A stretch of 64,000 nucleotides of DNA, from NCBI RefSeq assembly GCF_030247195.1, contig NC_080672.1, positions 396,259,037 through 396,323,036 of the forward strand. Direction: 5' to 3'. This document shows positions 1-10,900 of the stretch, one piece after another. Source of the DNA: Topomyia yanbarensis. Taxonomy: Eukaryota; Arthropoda; Insecta; Diptera; Culicidae. The translations under genes were made by a program, and so were the position numbers. Position 1 is the first letter of the stretch. Every line of letters begins with the position of its first letter. The notes under the pieces were generated by a model, which was given only the letters and a program-made list of their open reading frames with translations, searched no databases and was not told where the DNA came from.

Positions 1-374
1 CAAATCGTCTTCCACCTGGTCGATCCATCGTGCTCGCTGCGCGCCACGTCTTCTTGTACCGGTCGGATTGCAATTGAGAACCGTTTTCACCGGGCTATTG
101 TCCGACATTCTGGCTACGTGCCCGGCCCACCGTAGTCGTCCGATTTTCGCGGTATGACAGATGGGCGGCTCCCCCAACAGCTGATGCAACTCATGGTTCA
201 TTCGCCGTCTCCATGTGCCGTCTTCCATCTGCACTCCACCGTAGATGGTACGCAGCACTTTCCGTTCGAAGACACCAAGTGCGCGTTGGTCCTCCACGAG
301 CATGGTCCAGGTCTCGTGCCCGTAGAGAACTACCGGTCTAATCAGCGTCTTGTAGATGGTCAACTTCGTACGTT
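1..374 (-). pseudogene. Non-LTR retrotransposon reverse transcriptase, C-terminal fragment
   Basis: Read on the minus strand this stretch encodes a continuous peptide with the hallmarks of the C-terminal end of a LINE reverse transcriptase: an IRPVVLYGHETW-like motif, then VFERKVLRTIYGG, then RLRWAGHVARMSDN, and finally RWIDQVEDDL at the window edge. These motifs are common at the C-terminus of RTE/JAM1-type and related insect non-LTR retrotransposons. The palm catalytic region is not present, and the fragment runs off the left edge, so it is either truncated or continues outside. No intact open frame supports current activity. Clade assignment is from memory and tentative; that it is a LINE remnant is fairly secure. 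Confidence 0.75.
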
Positions 375-690
375 CTTTTTTTTATGTAATTGCAGGCTTT
401 ACCGCATTGGTCATTCTCCTAGAAGTAGATTGTGTGTACTACCCGGAACTCCTCTTGAACTGTTAAGTTGCAAAGAGGTCTGTAACGTGCGCTTTTTTAA
501 GTTGCTTCTAGTGTTGCCACCCTTCCGGGTTTGACCCGGAGACTCCGGTTTTCGGGAGTGATCTCCGGGTCTCCGGGTTTTACATCAATTTCTCCGGATT
601 TGGTGGGAAGAAACATAGGCTCAATTTGTTTGGAATTGATTGATTCTTTACAAAATATTTAAAAAGTCTAAGTCAACTATTACTCTGGGT

Positions 691-928
691 TGTTGAAATC
701 GATAATTACCTCCTATACTTTGTGTTGTGCATCACTCGACCCCTCGAAGTTGTTCTCAACATAAATTTAAATGACACTTTTTACCGCGTCAACACGTTTA
801 ACATTAACTCCGATTAAATTAAAAAAGCTGTAAAGTTAGCTCGCGTTTTTTTTTCAATTCACCAACCTTAATCCGAAACCCACTACGCTGTGTCCGCTGT
901 CCTGTTTCACCTGCTCGTTACGCCGACA
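691..928 (+). repeat. Copia 5' LTR
   Basis: 238-bp long terminal repeat starting TG and ending CA. It lacks a 33-bp segment present in the 3' LTR (271 bp); the segment is flanked by the short direct repeat GTGCATC, so a deletion between short repeats in this copy is the simplest reading. Other differences are scattered substitutions and small indels. Confidence 0.93.
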
Positions 929-942
929 GGTTATGGGCCCAG
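929..942 (+). promoter_or_regulatory. Copia primer binding site (initiator tRNA-Met half-molecule)
   Basis: GGTTATGGGCCCAG directly abuts the 5' LTR. It is complementary to the anticodon stem-loop of initiator tRNA-Met (which carries CTGGGCCCATAACC), not to a tRNA 3' end. Priming by an internally cleaved tRNA-iMet fragment is the known mechanism of Drosophila copia, so the site fits the element class. Confidence 0.85.
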
Positions 943-1128
943 GAAGCTTTCGGAATTCTGTGGAATCGGTGAAATTTGTTCGTTCGAAGGTGACGCAATA
1001 ACGCGATGGTTCGAGAACGTTTTTGTTTGTATTAGTGCACTGTTGATGGAGGAGCAAGCACGCTAGCTGTGAAAAGTTTTCTCTTGGAAAGTTTTGCTTG
1101 TGCACGATAACGGTATTGTTTTGCCAAG

Positions 1129-2445
1129 ATGGTTGACGCCGGATTTGCTATTCCCAAGACGAGTGGGACAAATTGGCAAACCTGGAAAGTTCGCGTAGAA
1201 ATGCTGCTGCAACGAGAGGATCTGTGGACAGTAGTAGGCGAACCCGTCCCTGACGAGGAAGATCGGGACGATGAGTGGCGGAATGCCGATCGGAAGGCTA
1301 AAGCAACGTTGGTGCTGTTGTTGGAAGACAGCCAATTATCGCTAGTGAAAAATTGTGTTGATGCTCACAGTGTGTTTAGTGCTTTGAAATCTTACCATCA
1401 GAAGACGACGCGATCGGTAAGAGTTTCATTATTGAAAAAGTTATGCTCAGTGAACTTGCCGAGCGCGGGAATCTGGAAGATCATTTACGTGAGATCGATG
1501 AGCTGTTTGACCGTCTGGATGCCACCGGTACCGAGTTAGATAAAGACACGAAGGTGTGCATGCTTTTGAGAAGCCTTCCCCCTTCGTTTGATAGCGTTGT
1601 TTCGGCTCTGGACAGCCGCGAAGACGATGATATTTCCCTGGACATAGTCAAAGCCAAACTGATGGATGAATTTCATCATCGTTTGGAGCGAGAGGGCGCT
1701 GGATCAAAAGTCGAAAAGGCGATGCGATCGGTGGACAGCAAGCAAAAGGAAACTAGCGTGTGTCATTTCTGCAAGCGCTCCGGTCATTTGCGACGCGATT
1801 ACCGAAAGTTTAAAGCCTCGCAGAAGGCAAAAAGTGGAACTGAAAAGGAAAATCCAAAAGCAAAAACCGCTCAAGACGACTTGAGAAGTGTAGCCTTCAC
1901 AGGCAGTGAAAGTGTGCAGCCATCAGCGTGGGTGATTGACAATGGGGCAAGTGCCCATATGATGAACAGTCGTGAATTTTTTGATTCATTAAGTGAATTC
2001 AACGGCGGGTGGATCACGCTCGCTGACGGGTAAAAGACGCAGATCCTCGGAGAGGGCTGTGGAGTGCTGAATGGAGTGATCGGTTCTGGGAGCATTGTAA
2101 AAATTGACGTGAAAGGTGTAAAGCTTGTCCCGGGGCTATCCACCAATCTAATCTCAGTGGCCAAGTTGGCGAAAAAGAATCTCACTGTTAATTTCGATGG
2201 CGAAGGCTGTCGGATTGCGAATGCAGAAGGAATAATCGCGGCGACTGGATGTCGTTATGGTGGTTTATACTACCTACGGATTGCGGAAGCTTCTAACAAG
2301 GCGAAAACAGGTGAGCATCACGAGAACTGCCAGCATCAGTGGCACCGGCGTTTCGGTCACCGTGACTGGGCAGCTGCTGAACCTCCTTTATACCCGTTGC
2401 AAGGTTTTCTTTGATGAGCCAAAGAAAACCTTGCAACGGGTATAA
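1129..2445 (+). pseudogene. Copia gag-protease-preintegrase region, broken
   Basis: The frame opens with a copia-type Gag (MVDAGFAIPKTSG, then a WKVRVEMLL region), continues after a frameshift near 1430-1440, and reaches a nucleocapsid zinc knuckle at about 1770-1815. The knuckle reads CHFCKRSGHLRRDY: the final cysteine of the CCHC pattern is a tyrosine. The protease follows with WVIDNGAS where DSG or DTG is expected. An in-frame TAA stops the frame at 2031-2033, after which the same frame resumes through NLISVAKLAKK to a GAG-pre-integrase motif (QWHRRFGHRDW) at about 2338-2370, where a palindromic duplication destroys the frame. The two altered catalytic or binding residues suggest decay beyond simple frameshifts. 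Confidence 0.9.
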
Positions 2446-2448
2446 AGG
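2385..2448. repeat. Perfect 28-bp palindrome inside the copia integrase region
   Basis: Arms 2385-2412 and 2421-2448 are exact reverse complements, separated by 8 bases (GATGAGCC). The right arm reads as authentic integrase coding sequence (KENLATGIKV) and the left arm is its inverted copy, which introduces a TGA at 2412-2414. This looks like a fold-back or template-switch duplication. Confidence 0.95.
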
Positions 2449-3350
2449 TGGGTGATTGTGACTTGCGCATTGTTTGTGAATGTTGTTTGGAGTGCAAATC
2501 TGCCAGACTTCCTTTTTCCGCTGTGGTTGAGCGCAAATCAGAAAGAATCCTTGACATCGTGCATACCGATTTGTGTGGTCCGATGAAAACCGCAACACCA
2601 AGCGCTAATCGTTACGTCATGCATTTAATTGACGATTATAGTCGCTTTACGGTCACATATTTATTGAAGCACAAATCGGAGGCAACGCAGATAATCAAAG
2701 ATTATGTTCGATGGACGGAGAACCTATTTCAACGTAAACCCAGTGTCATTCGTTCCGACGGTGGGGGCGAATTTTGTAACAACGAGCTGAAGAATTTCTA
2801 CCGTGCAGAAGGAATCAAGCCACAATACACCACGCCCTACACTCCCCAGCAAATTAATCAATCACGGAAATGGCCACTTGCATGCTGATCGACTCAGGCA
2901 TGGAGAAGCGTTACTGGGGAGAAGCGGTTCTCACCGCAACGTGTTTGCAAAATCGTTTACCCTCAAGATATATTACAAAAACCCTATGAACTATGGTGGG
3001 GACGCAAGCGTTTGGGGCTGAGGCATATGTGCACGTACACGATCAGAGGAGAAGTAAGCTGGATAGTAAGTCGAAGAAACTGCGATTTGTAGGTTAGTCA
3101 ATGGACCATAAGGCCTACAGATTCGTTGATTGCAATAATGATTCCATTGCTATCAGTCGCTATGCGCGCTTTATTGAGTTAGGGAATAGTTCTTCATTGA
3201 TCGATGTACCGTTGAACAGTGAAGCAAGCGGAGAGTGTAGAGTAGTCGTTGAGGAGGAGAGAGATCTTCTTAAGATCGAAGGCGGGGACACGCCTGACTC
3301 AGACGCAGAGTTCTTCGAGGCCGAAGACGAGAGGCCCACTCAGGCGTAAG
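2421..3350 (+). pseudogene. Copia integrase, frameshifted
   Basis: The coding resumes in the gag frame with a zinc-binding CECCLECK segment, then VHTDLCGPM with the first catalytic Asp and IRSDGGGEF with the second. Just after TPYTPQQ a frameshift removes the NG-AERK segment that should hold the catalytic Glu. The following residues can be read only by changing frame several times (MATCMLIDSGMEKRYWG near 2868, then YRFVDCNNDSIAISRYARF near 3115). This is the normal copia integrase order and position. With the third acidic residue lost the enzyme would be inactive. Confidence 0.88.
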
Positions 3351-3376
3351 ATGTTCGTCGCTCGAAACGACAGACA

Positions 3377-4894
3377 ATGGGTAAGACATCACGAAATTTA
3401 GAAGATTATATTCTCGATTACGCGGAGGAAACCGCGGCGTGCGCCACAGATGAACCACTAAATGTTCGTGAGGCATTGGAGATTGCTGAATGGCGGGAGC
3501 TATGGAGGACGAGATGCGATCCCACAAGCGAAATCAAACGTGGGAGCTCGTGCCGCTTCCAAAAGGTCGTAAAGTTGTAGGATCGAAGTGGGTCTACAAA
3601 CTGAGGCGCGATGAAACTGGAACTGTAGCAAAATACAAAGCAAGAATAGTAGCCCAAGGATTTTCGCAGAGATTCGGCGAAGACTACGAGGATGTGTTTG
3701 CTCCGGTGACAAGACACGCAACTTTCCGCACATTGTTGGCTGTGGCGTCTAAGCGAAAAATGACAGTGACTCATTTGGACATTAAGACAGCGTATCTTTA
3801 CGGTTTGTTGGAAGAAGAGGTCTTCATGCGCCAGCCGCCGGGATACGAAGTGCCAGGCAAAGAAAGCTATGTGTGCAGGCTGCTGAAGAGCATCTACGGC
3901 CTGCGTCAGTCAGCACGTGGCTGACATAAGAAATTTCACGAGGTTTTAACAAAACTACAATTTAAGCAATCATCAGCTGATGCTTGTCTGTATATAAGAG
4001 GTTCCGAGTCTACTCAAGTGTTTTTAGTTGTGTACGTCGACGACATGCTAATCGCTTCGACATGTGTCACCGAGCTGGAAGAAATTACGAATGGTCTGAG
4101 TCGTGAATTTGAGCTGACGCGTCTTGGGGATGTGCGTCACTTCCTTGGTATGGAAGTACGCCGTGACAATGATACGTATACGATTCGTCTTCAGAGCTAT
4201 ATCAACAAGCTACTCGAGGATCAAAGTATGAGTGAAGCCAAATCGAACAAGTCGCCGCTGGACCCGAACTACATTAAAGCTGTGGACAACAGTGAACTAC
4301 TGAAGGATGTTTCTAAATACAGAAGTGTCGTTGGAAGCATATTATATCTATCTGTTGTGGCTCGTCCGGATATTGCAAATAGCGCAGCAATTCTCGGAAG
4401 AAAATTTGCTGCACCAACGGAACAAGACTGAATGACGGCTAAAAGGGTGATGAGATATCTCAAAGGAACAGCAGCATACAGTTTGCGATTGGGTGGCAAC
4501 AAAAATCAGCAACTGTTAGGTTTTTCTGACGCCGATTGGGCTGGTGATCTAGACAGTCGACGATCAATATTGGGATTCGCCTTCATGTTTGGCGGAGCGA
4601 CGATATCGTGGGCAAGTCGTGGCCAATCAAGCGTCACCCTTTCATCTACGGAGGCAGAGTATGTTGCCCTTAGTGAGGCGTGCCAGGAGGCGACTTGGTT
4701 GAGACATCTGTTGTCAGACTTCGGTGAGTGTCAGGAGGGGCCAACTATTATGCGAGAGGGTTAACTGCAGATCAATCATGTTGGAATACTGTCCGACTGA
4801 GGAGATGGCAGCTGACATAATGACTAAACCGTTGGGACCGCTGAAACATAAGCGATTCTGCGAGATGTTGGGACTGGAACAATGAAGTGGATTG
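3377..4894 (+). pseudogene. Copia reverse transcriptase and RNase H, broken
   Basis: Starting with a linker (DEPLNVREALEIAEW), the frame shifts near 3495 into EDEMRSHKRNQTWELVPLP, a diagnostic copia RT start. KYKARIVAQGFSQ, DIKTAYLYG and the catalytic YVDD box (codons about 4030-4041) are intact. In-frame stops occur at 3922-3924 (TGA, after LRQSARG) and 4429-4431. RNase H follows with DADWAG and SSTEAEYVAL; it ends with a stop near 4760 and a further frameshift, after which MTKPLG-type C-terminal remnants are visible near 4820-4870. The RT core is the best preserved part of the element. Confidence 0.92.
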
Positions 4895-4922
4895 AGTAAG
4901 GAGGTTTCTCATCGAGGAGAAG

Positions 4923-5193
4923 TGTTGAAATCGATAATTACCTCCTACACTTTGTGTTGTGCATCCATCCACCCCCGGTGGATAGTAATGCTTGGTGCAT
5001 CACCCGACCCCTCTAAGTTTTTCTCAACATAAATCTAAATTAAACCTTTTAACCGCGTCAACACGTTTAACGTTAACTCCGATTAAATAGCTGTAAAGTT
5101 AGCTCGTGTGTTTTTTTTTTAATTCACCAACCTTAATCCGAAACCCACTACGCTGTGTCCGCTATCCTGTTTCACTTGCTCGTTACGCCGACA
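4923..5193 (+). repeat. Copia 3' LTR
   Basis: 271-bp LTR matching the 5' LTR over its length apart from an extra 33 bp (about 4964-4999) and scattered substitutions. It is followed directly by the TGGGT target duplication at 5194-5198. Confidence 0.93.
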
Positions 5194-5929
5194 TGGGTCA
5201 GATTAATTTGGCCCGACTAACCCTTCGTTTCAATCGTTTTAGGGTACCAGCGGCTGCTCGTTCGGTAGGTTATATGCACGACTTCCGGAGGGTTAAGGAA
5301 AGTAATATTTCGCTATGTGCTACAATTGAAATGTTGTATTCCACTAAGTCGCTCAAAATGGCGTAAAAAAGTTATTTTGCTGCAATTTTACCAAATCATT
5401 TCAGCCGTAGTGAGATCACCAGCTGCATTAAGGTCTGGCAGATTTGTTCTAATCCAACTGGCTAGGTCAACATCAAACGAGTTCATCCGGTGTTGTTGCT
5501 CCTCCGGCAGCGATCCTTAACTGGGCTAGGGAGGTGAGTTTGATCTCTTTGTTGCGAAATGAAAAATGGGATGCCGCAACTCTGCTCTCCTTTGCTCTCC
5601 TTTTCCTGTTAGTTGTCTAGGAAAGCAATGCTCGTTCGACTTATCCTCCACAGTGAGAGTCTGGTGCTTTTGTATTCTTGGCACTTAGTCGGAGAAGCGA
5701 AATACTCCACCACATTAAACCAATAAAACCGTCCTCAAGCGTGAAAAATTTACAACTTTACTTTAACGTATTAATAAAAAGCTATTAAAATGCTCTAAAA
5801 TGCCGAGCTCGCTTTGATTCCAATTTCTGTCTCGTTCCAGTCAAAATCCACCAACCCCCAGATCAGTGAAAATCTCCGGGTCAAAGCCTCTCCAGAGGTG
5901 GCAACCCTATGCTTAACGTTACATACGGA

Positions 5930-6856
5930 ACTTTTTAACTGTTATGTGTCCAACAAAAAAACACCTTTAACATGCCAACGTGGGTACCCGGGTACCCACA
6001 AACTGAAATGCTCATAACTATGGCTTCCTTTATCCGATTTAGACACTTTTAGATTTTTTGGATTCAGGAACTCGTCCACTTTTTGATTTGTCAAATCGAA
6101 CCGGATGAATTGATCTGGTGCTTGGTAATCCGGATTTTCCGGGGTAATGTTCCTGTACTAGGGTATGATTTGTAAATTTTAATAATGTCCTAGCAATATG
6201 AGTATCAAAACTCTTCAAATTATCTCGGAAGTCAGTTTTTTATTGATACGGGCCCCTATGGCAATTTAAAAAATGGAATTGGAATGAAATGGCCACTCAC
6301 GGCCCCACGGGAACCTGCTCCGGAATGTCCGTTCCGGGGTCAAATCACCAAATGGTTCCAAAACCACGAGATACAGCCTACTGATGAAATTCCAAGAATT
6401 TTGATACCCATATTGCTAGTATTCCATTGAAGTTCACAAATAGTATCTCAGTACTGTAACCTGCTTCCGGACATCCGGATTCCCGGGAACCGAATGAAGT
6501 AACTTGATTCATTTTTACCAAGTCCAAAAGCGGATGAGTTCCTGAATCCAAAACACCGATTTTGATGCTTTTAAATCAAAATCGGTTGGAAATTACATTA
6601 GTTATTGGCATTTCAGTTTGGTGGGTACCCGGGTACCCACGTCGGCCTGTTACGTAGTAAAAAAATTCAGGAGGCCCTCCTATCTCTCCCCCCTTAGTAT
6701 ATCAACAATATTATTAACCCAAAAGCTTGACTTAGTGAAGTTCTAAGATGTCACAAAGTTTCAATTTCCAGCTAAGGCTAAAACATAGGAATTTCATTGA
6801 TTGAAACCTAAAAAGATACCCGGGTACCGCGTCGGATACATAACGGTTAAACTTCC
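5930..6856. mobile_element. Inverted-repeat MITE with GGGTACCCGGGTACCC subterminal blocks
   Basis: The two ends are long imperfect inverted repeats. Outermost are blocks of the form GGAA-TTTAAC-GTTATGTRTCC at about 5928-5951 and 6833-6857. Inside lies a self-complementary block GGGTACCCGGGTACCC at about 5983 and again at about 6625, each followed inward by CACAAACTGAAATG or its mirror, and further inward by GATTCAGGAACTC in opposite orientation. A third, partial block GATACCCGGGTACC lies near 6814. No coding sequence is evident. Mobility class and target duplication could not be fixed. Confidence 0.6.
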
Positions 6857-7499
6857 TATTCCTGTGAACTACGAATTCTCGATATGAAATTTTCCATTAA
6901 TCTGTCCATGTAATGTGCAACTTTGATCTTCTTACTTCATATAATGTGCATTCACCAACTAAAGAATGACACCCTACCCCAGATAGTTAACAAAAATTGA
7001 CATTACTGTACCTTGATAAACCTGTCCGTGTAACACCATCTAATCTAATGAAACCTGCCAAAACAGTATATCACACCGCGCCCTTTTCCACTGTTGTCCT
7101 TTACACTCCTGCTTTTATTCACACTAATATGGGTTTTCCCAACTGTTGTTCGTTGATATTTTTTCACCAGCAGCAGGTACAGTTTAACCCATTGTCCACA
7201 TCCTACCCGGCGGAGGATTAACCCACCCATCATCAAGCAAGTGCGGACCGATATACGTTCAACGAAGCCACCTGTGTGCGTAAAGTGATCCCCTTCACAG
7301 TAGCTAGCCTGCTATGCTATAACCACACAGCTGTACGTACGTACACACACCACTAGCGTTGGTGATCATTCACAATCATCTCGTCTGCGGAGAGGCTGAT
7401 CGCTGATCATGTAGCATTATGCTGGTCCAGCAGGCTGCAGTCGTCGTTGGAGAGTGTGAAGCTAGAGTCGTATTTTCAGAAAGCGGCCACCAGTGCGAT
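6857..7499. other. Spacer upstream of tolloid
   Basis: I see no coding feature. A TACGTACGTAC run lies near 7334-7345, and a GC-balanced segment follows. This stretch probably holds the tolloid promoter, but no TATA or initiator element can be assigned with confidence. Confidence 0.4.
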
Positions 7500-7631
7500 T
7501 ACCCCCGGCAGATACTGGCGGTAATCCGATGATTAATTGAATCGAATCCTGTCGGTGTTGAAATAAAGTCTCACGGTCATATCGCCCGTTACGATTACCT
7601 CAAATCGTGGCAGTTGATTAGTTCATTATCA

Positions 7632-7807
7632 GTAAGTACCCGCAGCCAATCTGGATTATTATGTGGATGAGCAGATCGGAATGATGTTCGTGTTTGTGTG
7701 TAAAGGTGTGTGTGTAAAAGTGCGTTCCTTTATCAAGTCTATTTATTTAGCACTCATCTGTTTATGTTTTCGTTTTCTCTTTCCCTGGTTCATCCCGCGC
7801 GTAGTAG
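7632..7807 (+). promoter_or_regulatory. Possible 5' UTR intron of tolloid
   Basis: A good donor (A|GTAAGT at 7632-7637) is followed 170 bases later by a pyrimidine-rich tract (TTTTCGTTTTCTCTTTCCC, 7767-7785) and an AG at 7806-7807. Splicing would leave a short leader ending about 130 bases before the start codon. This is inferred only from splice-like motifs; transcript data would be needed to confirm it. Confidence 0.35.
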
Positions 7808-7939
7808 GAAGATGTGAACAACATATACCCCATTGAGAGCGAGTAGCAGAGAGTATCAACCAAAGCGCTGCAGTACGAAAGCACTGAGCTCAATCGATCA
7901 AACGAAAAGTGCCTATCAACGTGACCGTAATTTTCCGTA

Positions 7940-10900
7940 ATGTTGTCCTTGGTGGTTCGTTGGCCGACGCTTCGGAGACGATCATGGAGTCACAGCGTTC
8001 TACTTCCTGTCAGTTTAATGCTGATGGCGTTGATTGTGAGAACCAGCGTCGTGCACTGCCTGGAGCGCCAATACACCGCTGACGAACTACTTCAGAGTAC
8101 ATTTCCACTCGGGATCTCCGGGGACATTGACATGGACCCGTGTAAATCTAGCAGTTTTATGGGTGATATTGCAATGGCTAATGTGAACTATGAAAGTGAA
8201 TTCCACAAACAAAGACTGAAAGAACAGGCCGCTGAGGCGGAGAAACTGCAGAAACAAATCATCTACGAAGGTCTTCAGGTAGAGGAGGAAGGTCTTATCA
8301 GGCCACCTGTTTCATCCCGAGAGCGTCCTTCACGAACGAATGACGTTGGTAAAAAACTGAAACTTCAACCGAGTAGAGGCAGCGATGAAAACAGCAACAC
8401 GAGGAAAATGCATCACAAACATCGACCTCAAAAGCACAATCCGGACAAAACAAGTACACGAGTGAATCCCAAAGTGAAAAGACCTACTTACAAAAGCAAA
8501 ACAGATAATTTAAAATCAGAGTTAGAAAAACATTCTCTTTCCCTCGCCGACAGCAACTTACTAATGCAGAGCAAACTGGTACGGGTTGCTCATAGACATT
8601 CAACCGCCAAAGTAAACACGCCTCGTAAAATACGACGCTACAGAAGAAGGCGAAAGGATCACCCGCATCATAGATCGGTGAGGGCTGCAACGGCTAAAAA
8701 GGAACGCATATGGGACTACGGTGTTATCCCGTATGAGATCGACGGAAATTTCAGTGGATTGCACAAGGCTTTATTCAAACAGGCGATGCGCCACTGGGAA
8801 AACTATACCTGCATAAAATTTGTCGAACGAGATCCCGTCGAACATGTCAACTTTATAGTGTTCACCGAAAGACCCTGCGGCTGTTGCTCGTTTGTGGGAA
8901 AACGTGGCAATGGTCCTCAAGCGATTTCGATCGGTAAAAACTGCGACAAGTTTGGCATTGTTGTTCATGAGCTCGGTCACGTGGTGGGTTTCTGGCACGA
9001 GCACACCCGACCCGACCGAGAGGATCACGTGGTGATAGAAAAGCACAACATCATGATCGGGCAGGAGTATAATTTCAACAAACTTACCGAAGATGAAGTC
9101 AACTCGCTTGGTCAGCCTTACGATTATTTTTCAATCATGCACTATGCGAGAAATACATTTTCCAGGGGAACCTACCTGGATACAATTCTTCCGGTTGACA
9201 TACCAGGACAGAAACGGCCGGAAATTGGTCAGAGGCTGCGGCTCAGCGAAGGTGATATTACCCAAGCAAATTTACTCTACAAGTGCACGAAATGTGGTCG
9301 CACATTCCAGGATCATTCGGGATTCTTTACATCCCCAAGTTACCATTCTAAAATTCCACCAAACGAACCAGAACGCTGCGAGTGGCGTATAACAGCGACC
9401 CACGGCGAACAAATTGTGCTGAACATCACAGATCTAGATATTTACAAATCGGAAAACTGTCGCACTGATTATTTGGAAATACGCGACGGCTACTGGTATA
9501 AGTCACCTCTGTTGGGCAAACTTTGCGGGTCCAAGCGAAACAACAATTTGATTATCTCGAGCGGCAATCGAATGATGCTTACCTTCGTGACCAGCTATCG
9601 TCAGATAAGCATGCGCGGTTTTTCCGCTCAGTACGAAGCAATCTGCGGCGGAGACATTTATCTGGAAGTCGGAGGTCGTTTGGAATCACCTAATTATCCT
9701 GCCGATTATCTACCGAACAAGGAATGTATCTGGAGGATCACGGTTCCCAAAGATTATCAGGTGGCGCTAAAGTTCCAATCATTCGAAGTGGAAAACCATG
9801 ACAACTGTGCGTACGATTACGTTGAAGTACGGGACGGTCATTCGCCAGAGTCTCGAGAAATTGGCGCATTCTGTGGATATAAGATACCGCCCGATATGCG
9901 ATCGTCTTCGAATAAGATGTTTGTCAAGTTCGTGTCCGATGGATCGGTGCAAAAGGCAGGATTCCTGGCAACAATCATGAAGGAAGTTGACGAATGCGAG
10001 CGAAAGGATCACAGCTGTGAGCATGACTGCATCAACACTCTGGGCGGGTACGAGTGCGGCTGTGAAATCGGATATGAACTGCACAGTGATCGGAAGTCTT
10101 GCGAGAAAGCTTGTGGAGGTATTCTCACAGCAAAAAGTGGAACCGTCTGGTCACCATCATTCCCGAAGGAATATCCCACGATGAAGGACTGCGTGTGGGA
10201 AATTGTCGCCTCACCGCAGCACAAAATCACCCTAAATTTCACACATTTTGACCTGGAAGGAAATACTTTCTACCAATCGTCGGAATGTGACTACGACGCC
10301 GTCAGCGTCTATTCTAAGATCAACGACGAGGCAATGAAACGACACGGGACGTTTTGCGGATCCAGGATCCCACCGACCATCACTTCGGAAAGCAACATTC
10401 TCAGGGTGGAGTTTCGTTCGGACAAAACCGTTCAGAAAACCGGTTTCGCCGCAGTCTACTTCTCCGATGTGGACGAATGTGCGGTTAACAATGGCGGCTG
10501 TCAGCATGAATGTAAGAACACAGTCGGGTCGTTTATTTGCACCTGCAGGAACGGTTACCTACTGCACGAAAATGGGCGCGATTGCAAAGAAGGCGGGTGT
10601 AAGTACGAAATCACCGCTCCTAGTGGTCAAATCTACAGTCCCAACTATCCGGATAAGTATCCATCGAAAAAGGATTGTATATGGCACTTTTCGACGGCTC
10701 CAGGCCATCGGATCAAACTGATATTCAACGTGTTCGATGTTGAACTACACCAAGAGTGTGCTTATGATCACATTGTTATCTATGATGGCGATTCCCAGGA
10801 AAGTCACACCCTTGGTCGGTTCTGCGGCGCAAAGATGCCTCATCCGATTTCGTCGACCTCAAATGAAATGTATATGGTGTTCAAGACGGACCTTAGCGTT

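Larger units (their letters stand above)
691..5193 (+). mobile_element. Ty1/copia LTR retrotransposon, full-length but dead
   Basis: The element is bounded by two similar LTRs (691-928 and 4923-5193), both beginning TGTTGAAATC and ending CGCCGACA. The 5-bp target duplication TGGGT is present at 686-690 and 5194-5198. Internal order is gag, protease, integrase, reverse transcriptase, RNase H, which is the copia order rather than gypsy. A half-tRNA-iMet primer site follows the left LTR, and a purine run (GAGGAGAAG) precedes the right LTR. Coding is broken by several frameshifts, in-frame stops and a 28-bp palindromic duplication, so it cannot be autonomous. It inserted into an older inverted-repeat element at 511-5907. 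Confidence 0.95.
511..5907. mobile_element. Non-autonomous inverted-repeat DNA element, split by a copia insertion
   Basis: The left end (511-541) and right end (5870-5907) are imperfect inverted repeats: both carry GTTGCCACC followed within about 20 bases by TTTGACCCGGAGA in the inward direction. A TA dinucleotide lies immediately outside each end (509-510 and 5908-5909), as expected for a Tc1/mariner-type target duplication. With the copia element (691-5193) removed, the element is about 890 bp and has no recognisable coding capacity. The pre-copia half (541-690) carries several CTCCGG-type motifs. Exact termini are inferred, and it could be another class of MITE. Confidence 0.55.
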
